This document shows, piece after piece, positions 41,283 through 49,899 of a stretch of DNA of 64,000 bases. The position numbers were made by a program, and so were the translations under genes. Every line of letters starts with the position of its first letter. Within the stretch, counting starts at the first letter, position 1. Source of the DNA: Myxococcales bacterium (GTDB lineage: Bacteria; Myxococcota_A; Polyangia; Polyangiales; Ga0077539); assembly GCA_016793325.1 (NCBI GenBank), contig JAEUKI010000052.1, positions 372,001 through 436,000 on the forward strand, read 5' to 3'. The notes below the pieces were generated by a model. The model worked only from the letters and a program-made list of their open reading frames with translations. It was not told the origin of the DNA and searched no databases.

Positions 41283-42488
41283 TCATGCGTGTCGCGGCCG
41301 GTGCGAGAAGGCGACCACGTCTCGGAGGTCTCGGGTCCCGAGCGCGACCGCGACGAGACGGTCGAGCCCCATGGCGTTGCCCACGGAGGGAGGCATTCCC
41401 TCTTCGAGCGCCCCGAGAAAATCCTCGTCGATCGGGTATGCGGGCAGGCCGCGCTCGCGTCGGTCGAGCACGTCGCGCTCGAAGCGCCTCCGTTGTTCGT
41501 GCGGGTCGGTGAGCTCGACGAAGCCGTTCGAGAGCTCCATCCCGTCGATGTAGAGCTCCGCGCGGAGGCACACGGTCGGGTCGCTCGGGTCGAGCTTCGA
41601 GAGCGAGGCGTGGCGCGCCGCGAAGTGCGTGAGAAACGCGGGTCGGTCCCGGCCGAGCTCGGGCTCGATCCGCTCGCCGAGCCATCGAAAGTACTCGTGC
41701 TCGTCTCGCTCCGCGAGCGCGATGGGGTCGCTCACTTCGGGAGCCCACCGCGCGAACGCCTCGCGCACCGTCCACCGCTCGAAGGGACCCGAGAGCGCGA
41801 CCTGTCCTCCGTCGCGACGCGCGACGTGATCCGCGTCGCACGCGGCGCGGACGAGCGACTCGGTGTCGACGAGCAAGTCCTCGAGCGAGCCCCACGCGCG
41901 GTACCACTCGAGCATGGTGAACTCGGGCTCGTGCCTCGTGCCCGACTCTCCCGAGCGAAAGCACTTCGCGAGCTGAAAGCACCGGGGAATTCCGCCGACG
42001 AGCACGCGCTTCAAGTGGTACTCGGGCGACGTCACGAGAAATCCGAGCAGCGAGTCGGTCGCGGTGTCCACCGCTGAAAACGCCGTGAGGTGCAGGTCGA
42101 GCCCCGGGCACCGCGCGATGGACGGCGTCTCGACCTCGACGAACCCGCGCCCGCTGAAGAACGCTCGCACCCGCGCGAGCACGGCTTGCCTCGCGACCAG
42201 CCTCGCGGCGTGCCCCTCGTGCACGAACCGGCGCGCTTCGGAGCGCGCGTCGAACGCCCGCGCGCGGCCGTCGAAGACCCGCTCGATTTCGTGTGCGACG
42301 AGCGAGCCGTCCTCGCGTCGCTCGCAGGACGCGCGGACGAGGTCGCCCTCGAATACGTGTGCGCCAACGGCGGGCCCCGCGAGCGCGACGGCGCTGCGCG
42401 CGAACGCGTCGCCCACGAGCAGCTCGTCGTTGCTCCGCGCGAAGATCCGCCCCTCGATCGTGACGCGCGCGGAGTGCGTGTCCTGCAC
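41283..42488 (-). CDS. epmA: EF-P beta-lysylation enzyme EpmA (GenX/PoxA-like), with N-terminal extension
   Basis: This class II lysyl-tRNA-synthetase paralogue attaches beta-lysine to EF-P. It carries motif 2 RSGESGTRHEPEFTMLEWYRAW and motif 3 GNAMGLDRLVAVALG, and the substrate-contact SPEYHLKR region. At 401 residues it is ~75 longer than the ~325-residue E. coli enzyme; the extra N-terminal ~75 residues (GRIFARSNDELLVGD, DLVRASCERREDG) look like a small OB-type domain, as in lysyl-tRNA synthetases. It lies 4 bp downstream of efp. No EpmB is present in the window. Confidence 0.88.
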   Translation of the reverse strand: MQDTHSARVTIEGRIFARSNDELLVGDAFARSAVALAGPAVGAHVFEGDLVRASCERREDGSLVAHEIERVFDGRARAFDARSEARRFVHEGHAARLVARQAVLARVRAFFSGRGFVEVETPSIARCPGLDLHLTAFSAVDTATDSLLGFLVTSPEYHLKRVLVGGIPRCFQLAKCFRSGESGTRHEPEFTMLEWYRAWGSLEDLLVDTESLVRAACDADHVARRDGGQVALSGPFERWTVREAFARWAPEVSDPIALAERDEHEYFRWLGERIEPELGRDRPAFLTHFAARHASLSKLDPSDPTVCLRAELYIDGMELSNGFVELTDPHEQRRRFERDVLDRRERGLPAYPIDEDFLGALEEGMPPSVGNAMGLDRLVAVALGTRDLRDVVAFSHRPRHA

Positions 42489-42492
42489 GCGA

Positions 42493-43068
42493 CTACTTCT
42501 TCGCGACGCGCTCGGAGTACTCGCCGGTGCGCGTGTCGACGCGGACGATGTCGCCCTCGTTCACGAAGAGCGGAACGTGAACGATCACGCCCGTCGTGAG
42601 CTTCGCCGGCTTGAGCACGTTGTTGGCCGTGTCGCCCTTGAAGCCCGGCTCGGTCTCGACGATCGCCATCTCGACGAAGGTCGGGAGCTCGACGCCCACC
42701 GCGCGGCTCTTGTAGAAGAGGACGCTCACGTTGGTGTTGTCGAGGAGAAATCCGCGCTGATCGCCGAGGGCTTCCGCGGGGATGGACACCTGCTCGTACG
42801 AGACGTTGTCCATGAACACGAGCGACTCGCCCTCGGGGTAGAGGTACTGCATCTCGCGGTCTTCGACGTCCGCGGCCTGGAGCTTCTCGCCCGACTTCCA
42901 GGTGCGGTTGACCACCGAGCCCGTGAGCATGTGCTTCATGCGCACTTCGGTGCTCGGCGTGCCTTTGCCGGGCTTGCGAAAGTCCACGCCCACGACGAGG
43001 TACGGCTCGCCGTCTACTTCGATCTTGTTGCCCTTGCGCAGCGAGTTGATGTCGATGATTCCAGCCAT
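42493..43068 (-). CDS. efp: Translation elongation factor EF-P
   Basis: The 191-residue product helps ribosomes through polyproline stretches. It has the three-domain EF-P length. The modification loop reads DFRKPGKGTPS with K35 at the position of the lysine beta-lysylated by EpmA in E. coli (K34). This fits with epmA 4 bp downstream. The ORF opens upstream to 43170, but MAGIIDINSLRKGN is the family-typical start. It is divergent to the coiled-coil protein gene. Confidence 0.94.
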   Translation of the reverse strand: MAGIIDINSLRKGNKIEVDGEPYLVVGVDFRKPGKGTPSTEVRMKHMLTGSVVNRTWKSGEKLQAADVEDREMQYLYPEGESLVFMDNVSYEQVSIPAEALGDQRGFLLDNTNVSVLFYKSRAVGVELPTFVEMAIVETEPGFKGDTANNVLKPAKLTTGVIVHVPLFVNEGDIVRVDTRTGEYSERVAKK

Positions 43069-43224
43069 GAACGTGCTCCGAGCCTGCTTTCTGTCGGCCG
43101 AGGCGGATAGCACCCCCCGGACGCGAGGTAAAGCGCTACCTGCCCGGCTCGCGCGCCGCAAGGGCGACAAATCCCGAGCGTCCGCTTGCTTCTCGTAGGC
43201 TCAGGAAGTAATCGCACGGCGCTC

Positions 43225-44106
43225 ATGCCGCCCCGAGACGCCGACGACGAGTTTCGCGAAATCAAGCGAGAGATCATCGAATCGCGTGGACTCGTCATCA
43301 AGACGCACAACGCGACGAACGCGCTCGCCGCGGACGTCAAAGCCGTCGCGCGCCGGCAGGCCGCCTACGAGCGCCGGCTCACGGTCAACAGCGCCGTCGC
43401 GTACGTGCTCTTCACCGCGCTGACGTTCGGCGGGCTCAAGCTCTGGCTCGACGCCTCGGTGCGCGAGCGCTCGAGCGAAAACCACGGGCTTCAGCAGCAG
43501 ATCGACCGCCTTCGCCAAGAGAACTCGACGCTCCAGCGCGAGCGCGACGAGCGAACCCAGCTCGAATCGCGGGCGCTCACGTTCTACGACCTCATCCGCG
43601 AGGGAAAGCGCCAAGAGGCCGTCGAAGCCTGGACCACGCTCCGACGCGAGCGGCTTCCCTCGGCCGAAGCCGCGTTCTTTCAAGACTCGGTCGATCGTTT
43701 TCGCACGGACCTCTCGATCACCGCGTACGAGCGCGGGCTCGAGCACGCGCGGCTCGCACGGTACGTCCAGGCCAACGAGTCCTTCGAAGAGGCGATTCGC
43801 TTGCGCGAAGACGCGGCGCACATCCCGCGCGTGAAGCTCGCGCAAGGCGACGCCCTGCGGCACCTCGGTCGTCATCGCGAGGCCATCGTCGTGCTCCAAG
43901 CGGTCGCGGACGGGCCCGACAGCGACGCCGCGGACGACGCGCTGTTTCTCGTCGCGCGTTGCCAAGCGGACCTCAATCAGTACCCCGAGGCGCGCACGAC
44001 GCTGCGCACGTTGGTGCGGAGATTTCCCTACGGATCGATGGCGCAGGAGGCGAGGCAGACCCTCGTCAACCTGTCTCTGCCCGACGGCGTTCGACGCTTT
44101 CGGTGA
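43225..44106 (+). CDS. Membrane-anchored coiled-coil/TPR protein (CpoB-like layout)
   Basis: The product has 293 residues from the ATG at 43225 (MPPRDADDEFREIKRE). It has an N-terminal charged coiled coil, one membrane segment (TVNSAVAYVLFTALTFGGLKLWL, ~60-82), a second coiled coil (LQQQIDRLRQENSTLQRERDERTQ), then TPR-like repeats (DALRHLGRHREAIVVLQAV, CQADLNQYPEARTTLRTLVRRFP). This is the layout of YbgF/CpoB-type cell-division or envelope scaffolds, although CpoB has no transmembrane segment. Role inferred. Confidence 0.72.
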   Translation: MPPRDADDEFREIKREIIESRGLVIKTHNATNALAADVKAVARRQAAYERRLTVNSAVAYVLFTALTFGGLKLWLDASVRERSSENHGLQQQIDRLRQENSTLQRERDERTQLESRALTFYDLIREGKRQEAVEAWTTLRRERLPSAEAAFFQDSVDRFRTDLSITAYERGLEHARLARYVQANESFEEAIRLREDAAHIPRVKLAQGDALRHLGRHREAIVVLQAVADGPDSDAADDALFLVARCQADLNQYPEARTTLRTLVRRFPYGSMAQEARQTLVNLSLPDGVRRFR

Positions 44107-44210
44107 GCGCGCGCTGACGCGGCGCGGCGCTGACAGTGGCGCACACGATCGCGGAGCTCCTGTGTCGTTTGCTTGACCGTCGCGTATGCGCTGTCACAAA
44201 TCGTGGGCTC

Positions 44211-45134
44211 ATGCAGCGACCACCGCGCATCGCGTTCGTCGGTTCGGGCGGAGCCGCCCGAGGAATCGCCCACCTCGGGATCCTCCGCGCCTTCGAAGAG
44301 CTCGGGATCAAGCCCTCGATCTTCGTCGGCGCCAGCGCGGGCGCGATCGTCAGCTCGCTCTACGGGCAAGGCGTCCCGCTCGACACGCTGATCGACGCGT
44401 ATCGCGCCCCGTGGCAGCGCAAGACCCGCGGACCGCACTTGCACGAAGACGCGTTCTTCGGGCTCCCGTCGCTCGGCGACCTCACGAATCCTGGCTATCT
44501 GCTCTCGGGGCTGTTCTCGATCGACAAGCTCGAGTCGCACTTGCGAAAGCGCCTCCCGAGCAACGACTTCAAGAGCGTCCCGTCGACGATCCTCGTGACC
44601 GCGTGCGACATCGACGGGCGAGGGCGCGAGGTGTTCGGCCGGGGCTACCGAGAGGACGTCCCGATTTCGCAAGCGGTCGCGGCGATCTGCTGTGTTCCTG
44701 GGCTCTTTCGGCCGTATCGCATCGGCGATCGATACTTCGTCGACGGCGAAGTCGTTCGGACGCTCTCGCTCGACCTCGCGGTGGACGCGGGCGCGGACAT
44801 CGTCGTCGTGTCCAACATCTATCGACCGTTGCTCACGCGGCCCGAGCGACCCTCCATCGCGCGGCGCGGCGGCGTGAAGGTCCTCGAGCAAGCGCTCTCG
44901 ATCATTTTGTCCGAGAAAGAACGGCGCGGAATCGAGCTCTTCAACCGACTGCACCCGCACGTCACGTTCATCGACGTGTCGCCAGACATCGGCCACATCG
45001 GGTTTCTCAATCGCTTCGCGTCGCGGCAGCTCTTGTTGCGCGGTTACCGCCAAGCGATGACCGAGCTCATGGCCGCGCGAAGCCGCGGCGTGTTCGCGCC
45101 GCGCGACGACAAGCCCGCGTCGTCTTTGCACTGA
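44211..45134 (+). CDS. Patatin-like phospholipase
   Basis: The 307-residue product has the patatin acyl-hydrolase dyad: S42 in GASAGAIV (after the GSGGAARG oxyanion loop) and D178 in FVDGEV. It is expected to release fatty acids from lipids, and no signal peptide is seen. The ATG at 44211 is used; the ORF opens to 44136. A TTGACC-17-ACAAAT promoter-like pair lies directly before it, but the implied leader is only ~3 nt. It converges on the lipoprotein gene with a 34-bp gap. Confidence 0.84.
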   Translation: MQRPPRIAFVGSGGAARGIAHLGILRAFEELGIKPSIFVGASAGAIVSSLYGQGVPLDTLIDAYRAPWQRKTRGPHLHEDAFFGLPSLGDLTNPGYLLSGLFSIDKLESHLRKRLPSNDFKSVPSTILVTACDIDGRGREVFGRGYREDVPISQAVAAICCVPGLFRPYRIGDRYFVDGEVVRTLSLDLAVDAGADIVVVSNIYRPLLTRPERPSIARRGGVKVLEQALSIILSEKERRGIELFNRLHPHVTFIDVSPDIGHIGFLNRFASRQLLLRGYRQAMTELMAARSRGVFAPRDDKPASSLH

Positions 45135-45168
45135 GCGACCACGATTCGCTGCGAAATTCTCTGGGGAA

Positions 45169-46653
45169 TCAGAAGCTCGCGAGCACGCGCGCGATGTTGG
45201 GGACGCGCGTCGGGCTCGACGTCCCTGGGCATCGAACGAGTCCGCTCGGGTTGTGAACGACGGCCCAACCGCGGTCGTTGATCGCGAGCACGGGCATGCG
45301 CGGCCACCACGCTGCGCTCTCCGAGCGGCCGGGGCAGGACGTTCCAGTGTCCGCGTTGATCGTGGCCGAGATCGCGGCGTTGTCGTCGAGCACGGACGAA
45401 GCGCTCCACGACGCGGCCGTCGCGCAGTCGCGGTCGCACGTCCGCACGCGGACCTCGAAGTCCGAGACGGTCGTCATCGCGAGACCCGCGCCGCGTCGCG
45501 CGACCCACGCCCCGCCGACGCCCTCGTCCGGCGTGCCCACGGCGACGCTCGACCACGTGTCGAGCGCGAGGCAGCCGGCACCCGCACAGGAGTTCACGAG
45601 GTATCGACGGTTGACCTCGACGCCTTGGCTCGTCGTCCCTTGATTGTATGTGATGAACAGGCGATCGGCTGCGTCGATCGCGAAGCCCGCTTCCCAGTCG
45701 TTGGTGCTGTAGAGAAAGCCCAACATCGAGGCCTGCCAGCTCGAAGCCTCGCCGCAGTTGCTCGCGCAGCGCGCGTACTGAAGGAGCCTGTCGCCCGCCG
45801 CGGTCCTCCCGCTCGAGTAGAGGACGTGGCTCACGCCCGCGGAGTCGAGCGCAGCGCGCAGCGGGTTGCCGTTGATGGACGGCGGCGCGACCGCGCGCCA
45901 CTGCGACGCGACGGTGCAGTTTGCGTCGCAGCGCAGGTACGCGGGCCGCGTCGCGTCGAAGGTCCCCGCCGTGAGAAACGAGACGCTCCCGCTCGGGTGA
46001 ACCATGAGCGTGTCGTTGGTCCCGATCAGCGAGCGTCCCGGCGCGAGCGCGGACAGGTCGACGAAGGTCCAGTTCGACGCGGTCGTGCACGCGGTCGCGC
46101 ACGAGCCGTACATCAACGAATACGCAGACTGTCCCACGCGCGGAACGGCGCTCGCGACGAGGTGAAGTCTACCGCTCGCGTCCGACGCGATTCCGTAGGG
46201 ACCCACGGTGGTCGTTCCCAAGCGCGCGACGTCGAGCAGCTGCGTGACGGTCCAGCCGCGCTCGGTTCCACAATCGCGCTCGCACGTCGCGTAGTGCATG
46301 CGCTCTGCGGCCCCGTCGAGAAACGTCAGGTGCAGCCGCTGGTCGCGGCCCACCGTCATGTGTTGGTTGTAGAACCCCACGCGAAGCAGCGTCGCGCGCT
46401 GCGGTGCCGACGCCGTCGCGTCGGCGTTGGTCGTCGCGTCGGCGGGCTCGTTGGCGTCGGGCGGCTCGGTGACCGAACCGCTGTCCACCGCAGAATCACT
46501 GCTGTCGATCGCTTGTACGTCGCTCGCGTCCGGCATCGACGTCGCGCTGTCCGGCGCGCTCGTCACGGGCTCGCACGCCGCTGCGATGGAGGCGGTCAGC
46601 GCGATCCAAAGCGTGTTTCGCAGAGGCACGAGCGAACGAATCGAGTCGAGCAT
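45169..46653 (-). CDS. Surface lipoprotein with repeated beta-type units
   Basis: The product has 494 residues from the ATG at 46653. A signal with an AAAC lipobox is followed by an Asp/Ala/Thr-rich tether to ~85, then a ~400-residue beta-rich domain in which units of ~60 residues carry paired cysteines (YATCERDCG, YGSCATACT, LRCDANCT, YARCASNCG, VRTCDRDCA). The repeats suggest a propeller held by disulfides. No catalytic residues were identified. It is a likely outer-surface protein of unknown role. Confidence 0.7.
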   Translation of the reverse strand: MLDSIRSLVPLRNTLWIALTASIAAACEPVTSAPDSATSMPDASDVQAIDSSDSAVDSGSVTEPPDANEPADATTNADATASAPQRATLLRVGFYNQHMTVGRDQRLHLTFLDGAAERMHYATCERDCGTERGWTVTQLLDVARLGTTTVGPYGIASDASGRLHLVASAVPRVGQSAYSLMYGSCATACTTASNWTFVDLSALAPGRSLIGTNDTLMVHPSGSVSFLTAGTFDATRPAYLRCDANCTVASQWRAVAPPSINGNPLRAALDSAGVSHVLYSSGRTAAGDRLLQYARCASNCGEASSWQASMLGFLYSTNDWEAGFAIDAADRLFITYNQGTTSQGVEVNRRYLVNSCAGAGCLALDTWSSVAVGTPDEGVGGAWVARRGAGLAMTTVSDFEVRVRTCDRDCATAASWSASSVLDDNAAISATINADTGTSCPGRSESAAWWPRMPVLAINDRGWAVVHNPSGLVRCPGTSSPTRVPNIARVLASF

Positions 46654-46739
46654 GCTCGCGTTGTGCGCCGCGGCGACCGAGCGCACAACGGCGCATTTTC
46701 GGCCATTTGCCGCGTCCGATCGCGATCGAACCAAGAAAA

Positions 46740-47183
46740 CTACGCGCCGCCCGACGCCGCGCGCTTGGCGTCGGCGAACGCGCGATCGAACTCTCGCCGC
46801 TCGGCGTACGAGATCATGATCTTGCCGACGAGAGCGCGCGCGAGGTTGATCCCCATCGCGACGATCGACGATCGCGTAAACAAGTGGATCGCCTTGATGT
46901 TGGCTCGATTTCGAAGAACCCAATCGGTCCACAGGCTGCGCAGCTCGCTGTCGTACGAAGCGAGCTCTGCGGCGTCGAAGAAGAGCTCGATGTCCTTCGC
47001 GCCGCTCGCGATCCACGCGTCGAGCACGCGATGCACCGGCGCAGCGAACTCTTTGTGCGCGTGCACGCTCATCTTCAAGAGCAGGACGGGCGAGCGCTCG
47101 ATGGTCTCGAGCGTCCCTCGCGGCGCGGCGATCTTGCGTCCCTCGGCGGTCTTGTTCTCGGCGAACACTTCGTTCTTGCTCAC
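46740..47183 (-). CDS. STAS/SpoIIAA-like protein S1 of the kinase/Roadblock island
   Basis: The product has 147 residues from the GTG at 47183. Its core (IELFFDAAELASYDSELRSLWTDW, VLRNRANIKAIHLFTRSS, MGINLARALVG) matches residue-for-residue in pattern with the protein at 52097-52522, including the block DWVLRNRA. The fold is inferred as STAS-like (SpoIIAA family) from the alternating beta/alpha pattern; a phosphorylatable Ser is not assigned. It is divergent to kinase K1, 197 bp apart. A role as antagonist or substrate of the neighbouring kinases is inference from position. Confidence 0.68.
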   Translation of the reverse strand: MSKNEVFAENKTAEGRKIAAPRGTLETIERSPVLLLKMSVHAHKEFAAPVHRVLDAWIASGAKDIELFFDAAELASYDSELRSLWTDWVLRNRANIKAIHLFTRSSIVAMGINLARALVGKIMISYAERREFDRAFADAKRAASGGA

Positions 47184-47380
47184 TGTGTTACGACGGTCGA
47201 GGCGCATCGAGGACGCCCGCTGCGATCGCAGTCATGGCGAGTCATCCCGCGAGCGAGCCGCCCGAGGCGCGAGTCTGCCGGTGGGCGCGACGCTGGACGC
47301 GACGAGCGCTCCGTCCGCAGCGCCAGCGATCTCTTCGAACTTGCCCAAGATTTTCAGCGATGCTTCGATGCTCGAGCAGC

Positions 47381-48262
47381 ATGTCGAACGGCTCGCCTCC
47401 CTCCAACGCCGATCGCAGCACGATCATCCTCGGGCGCTACGCGCTCGGGCCGCTGCTCGGTTCGGGCGCGTTCGGCTCGGTTCATCGCGGCCGATCGCTC
47501 GTCGGCGACAAGCCCGTGGCGATCAAGCTGCAGCACCTCGACGGGTCCGCGCACCTGCCGCGATTCGAACGCGAGGCGCAGTCGCTCGCGAGGATCATTC
47601 ACCCGCACGTCGTTCGCGTGCTCGACTTCGGGCACCTCGACGACGGCTCGGCCGTGCTCGTGATGGAGTTCGTCGAGGGCCGCTCGCTCGATCTGCTCGT
47701 CGAGAAGCTCGGCGGCGTGATGCCTTGGCGCGAAGCCGTTCGGCTCATGATCGGCGTGTTCGACGGGCTCGACGCGGCGCACGAAGCGAGCGTGATCCAC
47801 CGCGACGTCAAGCCGCAGAACATCCTCGTGACGGCGAGCACGCCCGCGGTGGCGAAGATCATCGACTTCGGGATCGCGCGCGCGACCGACGGCAACTCGC
47901 GCCCCATCACGATGAAGGGACAAGTCCTCGGGTCGCTGGGCTACATGGCGCCCGAGCAGCTGCTCGGCGTCGAGGTCGACGCGCGAAGCGACGTGTACGC
48001 CGCGGGGAGCGTCTTGTACGAGCTGCTCTCGGGTCGACCCGCGTTCGCCGGCAGCGGAATGAAGTTGGTCGCCGCGAAGCTTCAAAACGAAGGTCCTTCG
48101 GACGTTCCTCGCTCGAGCCCCGCGCACGACTGGCCAGACGCGCTGAGCGCGATCGTCGCGAAGACGCTGCGGCGCAAACCCGAAGAGCGCCACTCGACCG
48201 CGTACGACGTGTCCATGGAGCTGCAGTCGGTCTTGCGTCCGATGCGCACGACGACGCGCTGA
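47381..48262 (+). CDS. Compact Hanks-type Ser/Thr kinase K1
   Basis: The 293-residue product is almost only a kinase domain, with no sensor or transmembrane segment. Motifs: GSGAFGSV loop (27-34), K49, E64, HRDVKPQN (140-147), DFG (162-164), APE (190-192). It aligns without gaps to K2 (51192-52067) through residue ~170, with every motif at the same number, which also supports this ATG over upstream ones at 47234 and 47360. It is expected to phosphorylate a cytoplasmic partner, perhaps the neighbouring Roadblock or STAS-like proteins (inference). Confidence 0.9.
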   Translation: MSNGSPPSNADRSTIILGRYALGPLLGSGAFGSVHRGRSLVGDKPVAIKLQHLDGSAHLPRFEREAQSLARIIHPHVVRVLDFGHLDDGSAVLVMEFVEGRSLDLLVEKLGGVMPWREAVRLMIGVFDGLDAAHEASVIHRDVKPQNILVTASTPAVAKIIDFGIARATDGNSRPITMKGQVLGSLGYMAPEQLLGVEVDARSDVYAAGSVLYELLSGRPAFAGSGMKLVAAKLQNEGPSDVPRSSPAHDWPDALSAIVAKTLRRKPEERHSTAYDVSMELQSVLRPMRTTTR

Positions 48263-48387
48263 GACGCGTCGCGCGCGGTGTCCTGCGCGCGATCGACGCG
48301 ACTGCGTTTGCCGAGTGTGCGTGCGCGCTCGACACAGGGCAGACGTCGTCGGTGTGTTTGGTAATCAACTAAGTTGTTTCGAATCGA

Positions 48388-48416
48388 TTGACCGATCGCC
48401 CCACACAGTTCTGAAT
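48388..48416 (+). promoter_or_regulatory. Sigma-70-like promoter candidate upstream of R1
   Basis: TTGACC (48388-48393), a 17-bp spacer and CTGAAT (48411-48416) give 5/6 and 3/6 matches. The expected start is ~48423, leaving a ~214-nt leader before R1 that contains the small ORF at 48481. Confidence 0.42.
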
Positions 48417-48480
48417 GAGCGGACATTTGCTGTGACTTCGCGCAGCGGTGCGGACGCTTCGTGCTCGTGGGAGACCGGGG

Positions 48481-48627
48481 ATGATCGACGATTCTTCGAA
48501 CGCGACTCGGGATGTCCATCGCCCCGATTGGCTCGCGCCGCGAGCCCGGACCAGCGTCGACGACACGCGCGTCGACGCGGAGCGCGCGACGGGCGTGCAA
48601 CACCGCGGCAGCGCGTTTGTTCGGTGA
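48481..48627 (+). CDS. Doubtful 48-residue ORF in the R1 leader
   Basis: The ORF (MIDDSSNATRDVHRPDW...) is hydrophilic and runs 49 codons to a TGA that lies inside the AAGGA site preceding R1. It might be a leader peptide or translational coupler, but the sequence resembles nothing recognised. It is kept at low confidence because short ORFs arise readily at this GC content. Confidence 0.25.
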   Translation: MIDDSSNATRDVHRPDWLAPRARTSVDDTRVDAERATGVQHRGSAFVR

Positions 48628-48636
48628 AGGATCGCC

Positions 48637-49725
48637 GTGCCTCTCCAACTCGTCGACGTGCTGTGTGACTCGTTCGCCGCGTCGCTCTCGCTGGTCGCAG
48701 AGTGGGCGCGGGCGGAGCCGCGCGTTCACTTTGTGCCGGCGCGCGACGGTAAGTCACTGTTGTTCGCGGTCGAGGCGCGTCGTCCGCTCGCCGTCGTTGT
48801 CTGCGTGACCGGCGACAACCAGCGCGAAATCATCGGTGAATTGCAGCGCATTCGCCCGACGCTCCCGCTGGTCGTGCTCACCGACCGCGTCGCGGCGTGG
48901 CGCGCGACGAGCTTGCTGTGCGTCGTCGACCGCGACGATCGCGAGGGAGCGCTTCGGGGCGTTTGCAGAGCGCTCCGGCCGTCGACGTCGTCGATGCAGC
49001 GGGTCTCGATCGCGACGCTCGCGCAGCAGCTCGCCCTCGAGGGACGGTCGTGCGTCGTGTCGGTGCGGTCGGGAGAGCTCTCGGGTCGGCTGTTCTTTCG
49101 GTTGGGCACCGTCGTTCACGCCGAGTGCGAAGGAGCGCCGCCGAGCGCCGCGGCGCACACGTTGATGACGCTCCGCGAGTGCGAAACGTCGATCGACGCG
49201 CTGCCCGCGACGAGCCCTCGCACCATCGATTTGCCTGTCGATTTCCTCGTCGACGACGGAAGCTCGAGCGAGCGCCCGCGCTTGATCGCGCCGCGAGCCG
49301 AGGCGCCGCCGTACGCAAAGGCGCTGTCCGGCGAGTATCGCCTCGCGCTGCTCGACCCGAGATCCGTGACGGACCTCGTCGACGCGGTCTTTCTCAACAA
49401 CGGAACGACCGCCGCCGCGATCGTCGACGTCGAGCGCGTCTTGATTCTCGCACACCGAAGCCGCGACGGAGAGCGCGCGCTCTCCGCGGCGGTGATCGCT
49501 GCGCTCGCGTCGGCCGCGGCCGCGAGCGTCCGCCAAGGCTGCGACGCGGTGAACGAGATCGTGATCCGACGGGCGAGCAGCTTCGAGGTCCTGCATTTTC
49601 TCTCGCAGGTGCGGCCCGTCGTGCTCTGGGCGTCGTTCGACCCGAAGCTCGTGACCATCTCGATCGCGTGCTCGCGGCTCGCGCACTTCGCCGGAACCAT
49701 CGCGGCGAGCCAGGCGGCTCGCTGA
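48637..49725 (+). CDS. Pseudo-receiver / DUF4388 (PATAN) / Roadblock protein R1
   Basis: The product has 362 residues from the GTG at 48637 (AAGGA 6 nt upstream). Residues ~1-115 resemble a response-regulator receiver fold (VVVCVTGDNQREIIGEL, LPLVVLTDR) but lack the phosphoacceptor Asp at the beta-3 end. Residues ~121-200 match DUF4388/PATAN (VSIATLAQQLALEGRSCVV, LFFRLGTVVHAECEG). Residues ~245-350 resemble Roadblock/LC7 (LVDAVFLNNGTTAAAIVD, LILAHRSRDGERALS). Roadblock proteins such as MglB regulate small GTPases. A paralogue, R2, follows. This architecture next to Ser/Thr kinases suggests a regulatory complex. Confidence 0.82.
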   Translation: MPLQLVDVLCDSFAASLSLVAEWARAEPRVHFVPARDGKSLLFAVEARRPLAVVVCVTGDNQREIIGELQRIRPTLPLVVLTDRVAAWRATSLLCVVDRDDREGALRGVCRALRPSTSSMQRVSIATLAQQLALEGRSCVVSVRSGELSGRLFFRLGTVVHAECEGAPPSAAAHTLMTLRECETSIDALPATSPRTIDLPVDFLVDDGSSSERPRLIAPRAEAPPYAKALSGEYRLALLDPRSVTDLVDAVFLNNGTTAAAIVDVERVLILAHRSRDGERALSAAVIAALASAAAASVRQGCDAVNEIVIRRASSFEVLHFLSQVRPVVLWASFDPKLVTISIACSRLAHFAGTIAASQAAR

Positions 49726-49862
49726 TGTCCCTCGACCCTCGACGCTCGGATCGATTCGCGAGCCCGCGCGTGGAGCGGCGTTCGCCAGACGACCGCTGCG
49801 TCGAAGGATTGACAGCGGCGCGCGATGCGGCGCCCTATGTCAGCGACTGTTGGATTTGTATT

Positions 49863-49884
49863 CGACGCACACCGTCGTGCGTCG
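49863..49884. promoter_or_regulatory. 8-bp inverted repeat directly before the R2 ribosome binding site
   Basis: CGACGCAC (49863-49870), loop ACCGTC and GTGCGTCG (49877-49884) form a perfect 8-bp stem. It ends 1 bp before GTGGAGG (49885-49891), the R2 Shine-Dalgarno region, so a folded stem would abut the ribosome site. It could be a leader hairpin or an operator. Confidence 0.45.
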
Positions 49885-49899
49885 TGGAGGATTCGATCG

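Larger units (their letters stand above)
48263..48636. other. 374-bp gap between K1 and R1: promoter candidate and a doubtful small ORF
   Basis: There is no strongly supported gene here. It holds a TTGACC-N17-CTGAAT promoter-like pair (48388-48416), an AACTAAGTT short palindrome near 48367, and a 48-codon ORF at 48481-48627. The base composition dips in GC around 48360-48430 compared with neighbours. Confidence 0.45.

Noticed and set aside
44173..44201. Strong promoter for the patatin gene
   Set aside because: TTGACC-17-ACAAAT is a fair match but implies a ~3-nt leader; not strong enough for a separate promoter call.
45253..48372. 1039-codon plus-strand ORF spanning three genes
   Set aside because: It crosses the lipoprotein, S1 and K1 regions in a non-coding frame and is Arg/Ala-rich with no domains.
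49809..49841. R2 promoter with perfect TTGACA
   Set aside because: The -35 is perfect, but no acceptable -10 exists at 16-18 bp; TATGTC is 21 bp away.
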